The notes under the pieces are model-generated. The model saw nothing but the letters and a program-made list of their open reading frames with translations. It did not search any database and was not told where the DNA came from. A DNA stretch of 64,000 nucleotides, from the NCBI GenBank assembly GCA_963840235.1, contig CAWIYC010000008.1, positions 62,001 to 126,000 on the forward strand. Reading direction: 5' to 3'. Below, piece after piece: positions 40,943-49,286 of the stretch. A program made the position numbers and the translations under genes. Origin of the DNA: JBBRHQ01 sp963840235. GTDB taxonomy: Bacteria; Actinomycetota; Thermoleophilia; Solirubrobacterales; 70-9. Every line of letters begins with the position of its first letter. Within the stretch, counting starts at the first letter, position 1.

Positions 40943-42121
40943 ATGGCGACGAGTACCGAGCTTGAGCTGGAGCAGGTGAAGGAGCGGATCGAGGAGGTCA
41001 CGCCTGCTCAGGCACGCGAGGAGCTTGCCTCGGGCGGGGTCGAGCTGATCGACGTCCGCGAGCCCCACGAGCACGAGGAAGCCCACCTCGAAGGCGACAT
41101 CCTGGTACCGCAGGGCGAGCTACCGGCCCGCATCGACGAGGTCGCCCCGGACTCAGGCCAGCGGATTCTCCTCTACTGCCGTTCCGGCAACCGCTCGGCG
41201 TTCTCGGCGCTCGAGCTTGCCTCGCAGCTGGGCTATGAGAACGTCGCTTCGGTCTCCGGCGGGATCCTCGCCTGGCAGGAGCAGGGCCTCCCGGTGGTCG
41301 AACCCGAGGGGCTGGACCGCGAGCAGCGTATGCGCTACTCGCGCCACACGCTGTTGCCCGAGGTCGGCGTCGAGGGCCAGGTGAAGCTGCTCAACTCGAA
41401 GGTGCTGCTGATCGGCGCCGGCGGGCTCGGCTCGCCTACCGCGCTCTACCTTGCGGCGGCCGGCGTCGGCACCCTCGGGATCGTCGATGACGACGTCGTC
41501 GACGAGTCGAACCTGCAGCGCCAGGTGATCCACACCACCGATCGGGTCGGGATGCCGAAGACAGAGTCGGCCCGGATCCAGATCGAGGCACTGAACCCCG
41601 ACGTCAAGGTCGTCGAGTACCGCCAGCGGATCAGCTCCGAGAACATCCTCGACGTGATCTCCGACTTCGACGTGATCGTCGACGGTGTCGACAACTTCCC
41701 CACCCGATACCTCCTCAACGACGCCTCGGTGCGACTCCGCAAACCGGTGGTGTCGGCCTCGATCCTCGCCTTCGACGGGCAGATCTCGACCTTCGTCCCG
41801 TTCGAGGGGCCCTGCTACCGCTGCCTCTACCCGACCCCGCCGCCGCCCGAGCTGGCCCCGAGCTGCGGCGCCGCGGGCGTCCTCGGCGTGATGGCCGGGA
41901 TCATGGGCCTGCTCCAGGCCAACGAGGTGATCAAGCTGACCGCCGGGATAGGCGAGCCTCTGATCGGGCGCCTGCTGCTCTATGAGTCGCTCGGGACCCG
42001 CTTCACCGAGCTCAAGGTGCGGCGCGACCCCGAGTGCCCGATCTGCGGCGAGAACGCTCCCGAGATCCCCGAATCGGAGATGGGCAAGTTCCCCGACTAC
42101 GAGCTGTTCTGCGCCGCCTGA
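40943..42121 (+). CDS. rhodanese-ThiF (MoeZ-like) sulfur-carrier adenylyltransferase
   Basis: A 392-aa fusion. Residues about 18-112 are a rhodanese domain (ELIDVREPHEHEEAHLEGD; active loop LLYCRSGNRSAF with the sulfur-carrying Cys). Residues about 120-392 are a ThiF/MoeB E1 domain: VLLIGAGGLGSPTALYLAAA, DESNLQRQVIHTTDRVG, DGVDNFPTRYLLND, and a CxxC...CxxC zinc site (CYRC, CPIC). It should activate and thiocarboxylate CysO. In mycobacterial MoeZ the rhodanese is C-terminal, so the domain order here is swapped. Confidence 0.92.
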   Translation: MATSTELELEQVKERIEEVTPAQAREELASGGVELIDVREPHEHEEAHLEGDILVPQGELPARIDEVAPDSGQRILLYCRSGNRSAFSALELASQLGYENVASVSGGILAWQEQGLPVVEPEGLDREQRMRYSRHTLLPEVGVEGQVKLLNSKVLLIGAGGLGSPTALYLAAAGVGTLGIVDDDVVDESNLQRQVIHTTDRVGMPKTESARIQIEALNPDVKVVEYRQRISSENILDVISDFDVIVDGVDNFPTRYLLNDASVRLRKPVVSASILAFDGQISTFVPFEGPCYRCLYPTPPPPELAPSCGAAGVLGVMAGIMGLLQANEVIKLTAGIGEPLIGRLLLYESLGTRFTELKVRRDPECPICGENAPEIPESEMGKFPDYELFCAA

Positions 42122-42143
42122 GATGGCACTAGAGTTGGCCTAG

Positions 42144-42419
42144 ATGTCGACGATCAGGATCCCCCCGGTTCTGCGCGCCCAGACAGGGGGCGAGTCCGAG
42201 GTCAGCGCCGAGGGCGGCACGGTCGGCGAGGCACTGCGCTCGCTGACGGCCGCCCATCCCGACACCGAGGGCCAGCTGTTCGGACCCGAGGGCGATCTGA
42301 ACCGCTACGTCAACGTCTACCTCAATGACGAGGACGTGCGCGTGCTCGACGGGCTCAACACCGCGGTCACCGAGACCGACACGATTGTCATCCTGCCGGC
42401 GATGGCCGGGGGCGGCTGA
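42144..42419 (+). CDS. cysO: CysO sulfur-carrier protein
   Basis: A 91-aa ubiquitin-like protein. IRIPPVLRAQTGGESEVSA, NVYLNDEDVRVLDGLNTAV and the end TIVILPAMAGGG match mycobacterial CysO closely. Its C-terminal thiocarboxylate is the sulfur donor for CysM. It follows the ThiF-type activator by 22 bp. The tail has three glycines, one more than the usual terminal GG, so removal of one residue may be needed before activation. Confidence 0.9.
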   Translation: MSTIRIPPVLRAQTGGESEVSAEGGTVGEALRSLTAAHPDTEGQLFGPEGDLNRYVNVYLNDEDVRVLDGLNTAVTETDTIVILPAMAGGG

Positions 42420-42430
42420 GCTCAGGCCCT

Positions 42431-45400
42431 CTAAGGGATGCTGGGGCCCGGGGGGACGTTGAAATCCCCCATCTTCCGCAGCAGTGATGCCATCCCGAGC
42501 TCCTCGGCAGTCCGGCCGGCGTCGGCGAGCAGGGCGCCGGCGCGCTCCGAATCGCCCTCACCTCCGCGCTGCACCAGCGCCGCGGCAAGCTCGAAGCGTG
42601 ACCTGGCCAGCCAGGGGAGCGCCCCGGCGCGCTGGTTGACCGCGACCGCATCGGTGAGATGCCCAACTGCCTCGCCGGCCTTGCCGTCCAGGGCAGCAAG
42701 CACCCCCAGGTGGTGGGAGACGGGTCCCAGGTAGACAGCCCCCGACCCGCCGACGACGATCCCTCCCGCGCCCGGCAGCAGCTCCCGGTATTGGGCTTGC
42801 ACAGGCTCGTGAACTGCGAGCGAGGCGACGGTGACCGCCGCGATCGCCGCGGCCGCCTGCCGGCCCGGATCCGGCCCCTGGCCCCCGGCGAGCACGGCCT
42901 CGAGCTCTTCGGTCGCCTCCCGGGGCCGCCCGGCTTCGGCCAGCAGCAGCGCCAGGAAGGACTGCCAGACCTGCCCCTGGCCGCGCCGTCCGATCAGATC
43001 GCGCAGCAGCTCCTCGGTCTCGGAGATTCTCCCCTGCTCCCAGCGAAGCACCACCAGCTCGAGGCTGGAGTACTCCAGCGCGTCGGGCACCTCGGCCCAG
43101 GCCCCCAGCTCGAGCACCTCCGCGGTGAGCTGCTCTGCGGCTGCGAACTGGCCCTCCATCAGCGAGCGCATGGTCATGAACGCGCGGCTGTGCAGCCGGT
43201 CGGCGGGCTGCTTCATGCGCTCGGCGATCCTGGCGTGATCGGCGATGGCGACGTCGAGCTCGGCGAAGTCGGCGGACTCGAGCGCCGCAAGAACCCGCAG
43301 GAACCGGGCCTGGATCTCGACGTCGTGGTCACGCAGCTCAGGGACGAGGGCCGCCAGCCTGCCCGAGACGGCCAGGCGCTGCTCAAGGGCCCCGGCGCCG
43401 GGACTGGCCTTCCAGCGCCCGATCAGCGCCAGAGCAAGGGTGTCGGGGTCGCCGCTGTCCTCGGCCAGCGCGAGCCCCTCCCTGCTGAGCCGCTCGGCGC
43501 GCTCCTGCTCGCCGGCGCCACGGGCGGCCTCCGCCAGGCGCAACTCGAGGCGCGAGCGCAGGGCGACGCTGGCAGGAACGGCTCCCAGTGCGGTCTCGAG
43601 CAACTCCGTCGCATCGGCCTGACGGCTGCCGGCTCCCTCCGAGCCGAAGCCGCAGAAGCCGAGTGCGGCCCGGGCAAGCGCCTCCGCGTCGTCGATCGAC
43701 CTGGCGATCCGCGCAGCTGAGGAGAAGGTCTCTCGCGAGGACTCGGCCTCCCCCCCGCGCCACTCCGCCTCACCCAGCGCCAGCAGCAGCTCGACCCGCA
43801 GCTTCGGGTCCTCGCTGCCGGAGGCGTCGAGCGCGGCCAGGGCCGCGGTGTAATGGTCGATCGCCTTCTCGAAGGAGAGCGCCCCGAGAGCGCCGGCCCC
43901 CGCCCGGACGCCGTACTCGAGCGCCTTGGGCGCCCCGGCCGGACCGGCGCCGGCGTAGTGACGCGCGAGCTCGGAGACGTGCCCCGGGTCGCTCCCGTGC
44001 TGGCGCTCGAGGACCTCCGCCATGCGACGGTGAAGTGCAGCCCTGCGCGCACGTGGGACTGCCGCGTAGACCGTCTGACGGAAGAGGGCGTGGGAGAAGG
44101 CGTAGCGGTCGAGGGTGCCGGGAACATCCGCCAGCAATCCTGCGCCCACCGCCGCCTCGAGTGAGGCGATCACGTCCTCTCCCGGCATCTCCGAGACCTC
44201 GGTCAGCAGCTCGGAGTCGAACTCGCTGCCGATTACCGATGCCACCTCGAGCACCTGCGCCGCGTCTTCGCCAAGCTCCCCGACCCGGTGGTCGATCGCC
44301 TCGCGCACGAGGTCGGGGACCCCACTGGCGTAGATCGTCGCCCGCCGCCGTCCGAGTCCCCGCCCGCCGCCCGACGAGGAGATGTGGTTGACCAGCGCCT
44401 CGACCAGGAACGGGTTGCCCCCGGTCTCCTCCAGGATCGCCTCGGCCAGCCCCGGCTCGGGAGCCGAACCGCGGATCGAAGCGATCAGCTCCCGCACCTC
44501 CGCCGCGTCCAGACCCGGGAGGTGCCGGCGCTCGAACAGGCCCTCGCGCCCGAGATCGGCGAGCGTCTCGGCCAGGGCGTCGCCGGGCTCTGTCTCGCGG
44601 TAGGTGGCGAGGATCATCAGCGCCGTCCTGTGGGGGGCGCGAGCGATGTGGCGGAGCATCAGCAGCGAGCCGGCGTCCGCCCAGTGGAGATCGTCGATGA
44701 CCAGCAGTGTCGGCCGCCGCGCGGAGATCGCGGCAAGGCTTGCGGAGACCGCCTCGAACAGACGTTCCCGGGCGACCTCGGCGCCTGAGGAGGGCGTGCC
44801 GGGCACCCTCACCGCAATCTCGGGAATCAGGGTTGCCAGCGCGGCCGCATGGGGTCCGAGATCGCGCTCGAGCTCGGAGGCGGGAGCGTTGATGACCCAG
44901 TGACGAAGGGCCTCCACGAAGGGCTGGAAAGCAGCGGTAGCCTCCTCGTCGGCGCGACCGTAGAGCACTCCCCCGCCCCGTTCATGGAGGCGCATGGCGA
45001 ACTCGGTCGCGAGCCGGGTCTTGCCAACGCCGGGGTCCCCCCCGAGGAAGACGATCTGGGGGGCGCCCTCGCTGCCGGTCTCGCTCCAGAGGCCGTCGAG
45101 GCGCCCGAGCTCGGCTCCCCGGCCGACGAACGGGCTCCGTCGCCGCGGCACCAGCCAGGTCGGTAGCGGCAGCTCGCTGCGGTCTCCGGTGGGAGTTTCG
45201 GCGGGCGCTCCGCCGGTGTCGGCACCCCCCGCCTCGGGCGCAGCCTGCGCCGCCTCCACGCCGTCGCCGTTCCCGCCCTCGCCGCCTCCGAGCAGACGGC
45301 GGTGCAGGTTCTGGACCTCGGCCCCGGGGGCGCTGCCCAGCTCTTCGGCCAGCAGGTTCCTGAGCTCGTCGTAGGCGCGCAGCGCCTCGGCCGTGTTGCC

Positions 45401-46039
45401 GGAGGCGACGAGTGCGCGCATCAGCAGCAGGTAGCCGGACTCCCTGAACGGCGCCTCCCGTATTAGGGCCCTGGCCGCCCGCTCGGCGCCGGCGAGCTCC
45501 GAACCTCCCAGCCCGATTCCCGCCCGGGCGATGGTCTCGCGGGCGCGCAGGTGCAGTTCCTCCAGCTCGCGCCGGACCTCCTCGACCCAGGGGGCGTCGA
45601 AGCCGGCAAGGAACGGGCGCCCGGAGATGTTCAGCGCGATGTGGGCATGGACCCAGGCGTCCTTCCAGTCGGCGGCCTTGATCGCCGAGCCGGCGGTGAT
45701 GATCGCCCGCTCCGCGGCCTCGATGTCGATCCAGGTGCTCTCGGGCAGATGGAGCTCGACCGCGTCACGCCCCGCAAGGGCGCCCGGACCGAGGGCGCCG
45801 CGCAGGCGCGAGAGCTGGGTGCGCAGGGCGGCTGCGGGATCGGCCGGCGGCGAGTCGGGCCAGATGGCCGCGATCAGCTCGTCGCGGCTGACCGGTCGAC
45901 CCCGGTTGAGCACCAGGTAGGCAAGGAGGATACGCCCCTGCCGGCCACGAAGGGCAGGCGTGACGTGGCGTCCATCGATGTCGGCCTTGAGACGGCCGCA
46001 GAGCTGGATCCGGGTCGAGCCAGCGTCCGCAGGCGGCAT
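42431..46039 (-). CDS. BTAD/AAA-ATPase/TPR transcriptional regulator
   Basis: A 1202-aa protein. The N-terminus is a winged-helix plus BTAD module (LRGRQGRILLAYLVLNRGRP; SRDELIAAIWPDSPP; LLLMRALVASGNTAEALRAY), as in SARP-type activators. A STAND/AAA ATPase follows with Walker A GGDPGVGKTRLATEF and Walker B LLVIDDLHWAD, then about 600 residues of TPR-like helices. ATG 46039 is preferred to GTG 46132 because it begins next to the wing domain and leaves a normal divergent promoter region. It probably controls the divergent surface operon. Confidence 0.88.
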   Translation of the reverse strand: MPPADAGSTRIQLCGRLKADIDGRHVTPALRGRQGRILLAYLVLNRGRPVSRDELIAAIWPDSPPADPAAALRTQLSRLRGALGPGALAGRDAVELHLPESTWIDIEAAERAIITAGSAIKAADWKDAWVHAHIALNISGRPFLAGFDAPWVEEVRRELEELHLRARETIARAGIGLGGSELAGAERAARALIREAPFRESGYLLLMRALVASGNTAEALRAYDELRNLLAEELGSAPGAEVQNLHRRLLGGGEGGNGDGVEAAQAAPEAGGADTGGAPAETPTGDRSELPLPTWLVPRRRSPFVGRGAELGRLDGLWSETGSEGAPQIVFLGGDPGVGKTRLATEFAMRLHERGGGVLYGRADEEATAAFQPFVEALRHWVINAPASELERDLGPHAAALATLIPEIAVRVPGTPSSGAEVARERLFEAVSASLAAISARRPTLLVIDDLHWADAGSLLMLRHIARAPHRTALMILATYRETEPGDALAETLADLGREGLFERRHLPGLDAAEVRELIASIRGSAPEPGLAEAILEETGGNPFLVEALVNHISSSGGGRGLGRRRATIYASGVPDLVREAIDHRVGELGEDAAQVLEVASVIGSEFDSELLTEVSEMPGEDVIASLEAAVGAGLLADVPGTLDRYAFSHALFRQTVYAAVPRARRAALHRRMAEVLERQHGSDPGHVSELARHYAGAGPAGAPKALEYGVRAGAGALGALSFEKAIDHYTAALAALDASGSEDPKLRVELLLALGEAEWRGGEAESSRETFSSAARIARSIDDAEALARAALGFCGFGSEGAGSRQADATELLETALGAVPASVALRSRLELRLAEAARGAGEQERAERLSREGLALAEDSGDPDTLALALIGRWKASPGAGALEQRLAVSGRLAALVPELRDHDVEIQARFLRVLAALESADFAELDVAIADHARIAERMKQPADRLHSRAFMTMRSLMEGQFAAAEQLTAEVLELGAWAEVPDALEYSSLELVVLRWEQGRISETEELLRDLIGRRGQGQVWQSFLALLLAEAGRPREATEELEAVLAGGQGPDPGRQAAAAIAAVTVASLAVHEPVQAQYRELLPGAGGIVVGGSGAVYLGPVSHHLGVLAALDGKAGEAVGHLTDAVAVNQRAGALPWLARSRFELAAALVQRGGEGDSERAGALLADAGRTAEELGMASLLRKMGDFNVPPGPSIP

Positions 46040-46041
46040 CG

Positions 46042-46061
46042 ATGGAAACGAAATGGAAACG
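46042..46061. promoter_or_regulatory. 9-bp direct repeats with 11-bp period
   Basis: ATGGAAACG occurs at 46042-46050 and 46053-46061 in the 67-bp gap between the BTAD regulator and the divergent operon. SARP/BTAD regulators typically bind short direct repeats spaced by one helical turn (11 bp). A TTGACA lies just beyond on the minus strand (46063-46068). Confidence 0.5.
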
Positions 46062-46106
46062 TTGTCAAGACGGGAGGGCAACACGCACCCATCAAGATCG
46101 GCCACA

Positions 46107-46307
46107 ATGAACAGCAGCTTGACCCTCGACACTCAAGGGCCGGAGTTGATTCTCCGATGTGAATGCGGAGCAATCGTGATCGCATATGGAGAAGCGCGTC
46201 TGGTTGAGTTGGCAAGGCTCCACTTCGCCGAGTTCCACCCGGATCTCGGCGCGGAGATGCCGGCGGACCTGATTCTGGCCATGGCAGAAGAAAAGGAGAC
46301 ACGATGA
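46107..46307 (+). CDS. small DUF1059-like protein
   Basis: A 66-aa protein with a CxC pair near the start (LILRCECGAIVIAYGEARLV) and a histidine-containing helix (ARLHFAEFHPDLG), which resembles DUF1059 proteins; the family call is tentative. ATG 46107 leaves 67 bp to the divergent regulator. It overlaps the next gene by 4 bp (ATGA), so it opens the surface operon. Confidence 0.6.
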   Translation: MNSSLTLDTQGPELILRCECGAIVIAYGEARLVELARLHFAEFHPDLGAEMPADLILAMAEEKETR

Positions 46308-46624
46308 AAAAGCAAACAGGTCTGCGCATGGCGATGCTGACAGTGGCAGTCACCGCCGCGCTCGCGCTGCCCGCGCAGGCGATTGCCAGCGACAACTGCT
46401 CGACGACAGATCCGACCGACTCGCAGTACTGCACGCCGACCAAGGTCATCAGCAACGGCGGCGGCGGTGCCTCGGGCTCGGTAAGCGTTGCGGGCGCCAG
46501 CGGCAGCTCATTGCCGTTCACCGGCCTCGACGTCATCTCCCTGTTGGCGATCGCCGCCGCCCTCACGGGCGCCGGACTGGTGCTGCGGCGCCTGACGATC
46601 AGCGGAGGCGAGCGACGCTCGTGA
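46304..46624 (+). CDS. LPxTG-type sortase substrate
   Basis: A 106-aa exported protein with an N-terminal signal peptide (LTVAVTAALALPAQAIAS), a short Gly/Ser-rich middle with two cysteines, and a C-terminal sorting signal: LPFTG, a hydrophobic stretch of about 20 residues and the basic tail RRLTISGGERRS. A sortase would anchor it to the wall. No sortase gene is in the window. It overlaps both neighbours by 4 bp. Confidence 0.82.
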   Translation: MKKQTGLRMAMLTVAVTAALALPAQAIASDNCSTTDPTDSQYCTPTKVISNGGGGASGSVSVAGASGSSLPFTGLDVISLLAIAAALTGAGLVLRRLTISGGERRS

Positions 46625-47034
46625 AGGACGCGGGCGAGACGGCATCCCCGTACCTGACGGCGCTGCGTGCGCAGCGCCTGTTGGGCGTGTCTGCATTCCG
46701 TCTCGCCCCCGCTGCCGTGGCCGGCTTGATTTCAGGGAACCATCTGCACAGCGCCGGCCACGGCATCCTGGTCTTCGTCTCGGTCCTGCTGGCCAGCTTT
46801 GCGCTCGACCGCGACCGCTACCCGATCCACCTGATGCCGCTCGCGGGCGGGCTCCTGCGGGCCTTCGTGCCGGTCCTGGGGGCCGGCCTGGCGCTGGCGA
46901 CCTTTGCCCTGGCCGGCCGGCCCGAGGGAGCCTCCGAGATGGTCGCCCCTGTGGTCGGTGCCTGGGTGGTGATGGCCTTCGCCGGGTGGAGCAAGGTCCG
47001 ATTCGAGTCCTCCGGCAGGTCCGCGTCGCCGTGA
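46621..47034 (+). CDS. four-helix membrane protein, probable N-terminal part of a glycosylphosphotransferase
   Basis: A 137-aa protein with four hydrophobic segments (RLAPAAVAGLISG; ILVFVSVLLASFAL; LRAFVPVLGAGLALATFAL; VAPVVGAWVVMAFAGW). This number and length match the N-terminal membrane bundle of WbaP/WcaJ-type enzymes, whose remaining domains are encoded by the next, overlapping frame. It is either a separate subunit or the first half of a frameshifted gene. GTG 46621 overlaps the LPFTG gene. Confidence 0.65.
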   Translation: MKDAGETASPYLTALRAQRLLGVSAFRLAPAAVAGLISGNHLHSAGHGILVFVSVLLASFALDRDRYPIHLMPLAGGLLRAFVPVLGAGLALATFALAGRPEGASEMVAPVVGAWVVMAFAGWSKVRFESSGRSASP

Positions 47035-48074
47035 TCGGATCCGCCGGGCTCGCCCGCGGACTTCACGAGGAGCTCCAGAGCGCCGGCATCCGCGCCTACT
47101 CGGTGGTCGGCTGGATCGCCGGCGACGCCCCCACCGCCGAGCCCGGAGGGGGTGGCCCCCGCCGCCTCGGCTCGCTCGACCAGGTCCGCGACGTCGTCAA
47201 CAGCCACGCGGTCGATCTTCTGGTGCACGCCAGCGTTCAGGCGGTTGGCGATGAGGGGCACCACTCGCGTCTGGAAGTGTTCGAGCGTGTCGCCGCCAGC
47301 TGCCTCGACCTGCCGGTTCGCCTGATCGAAGCAAGCCAGCTCTACGAGGACCTGCTCGGCCACGTCCCGCTCGGTCACTCGAACTCGGCCTGGTTCCAGT
47401 ACCTGCTGCACCCCCGCTACCGCCCCGGCCTGCCGGGCTCAAAGCGCGCATTCGATCTTCTCGTCGGCAGCCTGATGCTGGCGATCCTCGCACCCGTGAT
47501 CGCCGTCCTGGCGCTGATCATCAAGCTCACCGACGGCGGTCCCGTCTTCTTCCGCCAGCGCCGTATGGGCGAGGGCGGTGGCAGCTACGAGATGATCAAG
47601 CTTCGCTCGATGCGGGTCGCGGCCGAGGATCGCGGCGCCCGCTGGTCGGACGCCGACGATGACCGCGTCACCGCGGTCGGCCGCGTAATGCGCCGCACCC
47701 ACTTCGACGAGCTTCCCCAGCTCTGGAATGTGATCCGCGGCGAGATGACGATCGTCGGGCCACGCCCGGAGCGTCCCGAGCTGATCGCCGAGCTCGAGCG
47801 CAGCCTCCCCTACTACGACCGTCGTCACCTGGTCAAGCCGGGGATCGCCGGCTGGGCCCAGGCCCGCTGCGGTTATGGAGGCTCCGAGGAGGGCACCGGC
47901 TGGAAGCTCTGCCACGACCTCTTCTACCTCAAGCACCGATCGGTCTATTTCGACCTGCTGGTCCTGATCGAGAACGTCCGCGTCTCGCTCCAGAGCGGCG
48001 TCCAGTTCAACGTCCGGGCGCCGCAGGAGCAGTTCATCCTCGGGCACGCGGCTTCCGAGCCACGCGCAACGTAG
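46986..48074 (+). CDS. polyprenyl-phosphate glycosylphosphotransferase (bacterial sugar transferase)
   Basis: A 362-aa protein. Residues about 12-130 are a Rossmann-like domain (VRVAVIGSAGLARGLHEEL), then a membrane helix (RAFDLLVGSLMLAILAPVIA) and the catalytic domain with FFRQRRMGEGGG, MIKLRSMRVAAED, DELPQLWNVIRGEMTIVGPR and VKPGIAGWAQARCGY. It should transfer a sugar-1-phosphate to undecaprenyl phosphate, starting an exopolysaccharide or glycan. GTG 46986 keeps the first beta strand; GTG 47031, which would overlap the preceding stop as GTGA, would remove it. Confidence 0.87.
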   Translation: MEQGPIRVLRQVRVAVIGSAGLARGLHEELQSAGIRAYSVVGWIAGDAPTAEPGGGGPRRLGSLDQVRDVVNSHAVDLLVHASVQAVGDEGHHSRLEVFERVAASCLDLPVRLIEASQLYEDLLGHVPLGHSNSAWFQYLLHPRYRPGLPGSKRAFDLLVGSLMLAILAPVIAVLALIIKLTDGGPVFFRQRRMGEGGGSYEMIKLRSMRVAAEDRGARWSDADDDRVTAVGRVMRRTHFDELPQLWNVIRGEMTIVGPRPERPELIAELERSLPYYDRRHLVKPGIAGWAQARCGYGGSEEGTGWKLCHDLFYLKHRSVYFDLLVLIENVRVSLQSGVQFNVRAPQEQFILGHAASEPRAT

Positions 48075-48095
48075 CCAGAGAGGGTTGCCGGCACC

Positions 48096-48124
48096 AGACC
48101 CCGATGCAGGCAATGCCTGCCGGG
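48096..48124 (+). terminator. hairpin after the sugar transferase gene
   Basis: ACCCCG plus GCAGGCA pair with TGCCTGC plus CGGGGT across one central base, with a small two-base bulge (AT); the inner arms are 48104-48110 and 48112-48118. It lies about 25 bp past the stop. No T-run follows. Confidence 0.4.
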
Positions 48125-48270
48125 GTGGCGACCGGCGGGCGCCGGCCGAGAACGATCTCCATCAGTGCCGCGCCGGCGAGAGTGATCTCCGTCATCTATT
48201 TGATGACTTATCGCACTCTCGGCGCCCAGCGGGCGGAGAGGGCGGTGACCCGCGCGGCTTTGGCCGATCT

Positions 48271-48522
48271 TCAGGGTGGGGTGGGGCCGGCCGGGCCGCC
48301 GATGGCCGGGATCTCCGGTGCGATGTCCTCGTCGTCGGCGGTTGGAACCGAGGCGGCAACTGACTGCTGGCGCCGCGGGCGGATGAACCAGGCAGCGCCG
48401 AGCGTGAACAGGGCCATCAGCACACCCCCCTCGGGGATCCCGGCGATGAAGAAGGCGATCGACAGCAGCCCCAGCGGCAGCGGGATCAGGATGATGTCGC
48501 GTAATGCACGTCCGAATTTCAT
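48271..48522 (-). CDS. small two-helix membrane protein downstream of glnQ
   Basis: An 83-aa protein: MKFGRALRDIILIPLPLGLL and SIAFFIAGIPEGGVLMALFT give two membrane helices, followed by a basic turn and an acidic tail (PTADDEDIAPEIPAIGG). Its ATG lies 4 bp after the glnQ stop with GAGAAG just before it, so it is the last gene of the ABC-transporter operon. Function unknown. Confidence 0.65.
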   Translation of the reverse strand: MKFGRALRDIILIPLPLGLLSIAFFIAGIPEGGVLMALFTLGAAWFIRPRRQQSVAASVPTADDEDIAPEIPAIGGPAGPTPP

Positions 48523-48526
48523 CTTC

Positions 48527-49267
48527 TCAGTGCTCCAATACGAGCCCGAGGAAGCGCTGGGTACGCTCCTCGCGCGGGTTGCCGAGGACCTCCGACGGCG
48601 GCCCCTGCTCGACGATGACGCCGCCATCCATGAATATGACCCGGTCGGCGACCTCCTTGGCGAAGCCCATCTCATGGGTGACGACGACCATCGTCATGCC
48701 CTCGCTGGCGAGCTCGCGCATGACGTCGAGCACCTCCTTGACCAGCTCCGGGTCGAGGGCGCTGGTGACCTCGTCGAACAGCATCACCTGCGGGTCCATC
48801 GCCAGCGCCCGGGCGATCGCGACTCGCTGCTGCTGGCCGCCGGAGAGCCGGTCGGGGTACTCGTCGACCTTCTCCCCAAGCCCGACCCGCTCGAGCAGCT
48901 TGCGCGAGCGCTCGTCGCAATCGCCCGAGGAGCGGTCGAGGACCATCTCCGGCGCCATCGAGACGTTCCCGAGGGCGCTCTTGTGGGGGAACAGGTTGAA
49001 ACTCTGGAACACCATGCCGACGTTCTTACGCAGGTAGTCGACGTCCCCCCCGGAGACCGCGATCTCCTTGCCGTCGAGGACGATCACCCCCTCGTCAGGC
49101 GCCTCGAGCAGGTTGATGCAGCGCAGCAGCGTGCTCTTGCCCGAGCCGCTGGGCCCGATCACGCAGACGACCTCGCCCTTTCTGATGTCGACGTCGATTC
49201 CGCAGAGGACGTCGAGGTCGCCGTAGCTCTTGCGCACCCCGCGAAGGCCGAGGAATGTCTCGCTCAT
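48527..49267 (-). CDS. polar amino-acid ABC transporter, ATPase subunit
   Basis: A 246-aa GlnQ-type ATPase. Walker A GPSGSGKSTLLRCINLLE, signature LSGGQQQRVAIARALA, Walker B VMLFDEVTSALDPELV and the switch His in VVVTHEMGFAKEVADRV are all intact. It powers uptake together with the permease and binding protein encoded just upstream. Confidence 0.95.
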   Translation of the reverse strand: MSETFLGLRGVRKSYGDLDVLCGIDVDIRKGEVVCVIGPSGSGKSTLLRCINLLEAPDEGVIVLDGKEIAVSGGDVDYLRKNVGMVFQSFNLFPHKSALGNVSMAPEMVLDRSSGDCDERSRKLLERVGLGEKVDEYPDRLSGGQQQRVAIARALAMDPQVMLFDEVTSALDPELVKEVLDVMRELASEGMTMVVVTHEMGFAKEVADRVIFMDGGVIVEQGPPSEVLGNPREERTQRFLGLVLEH

Positions 49268-49286
49268 GCCATCACCTTACCCTCGA

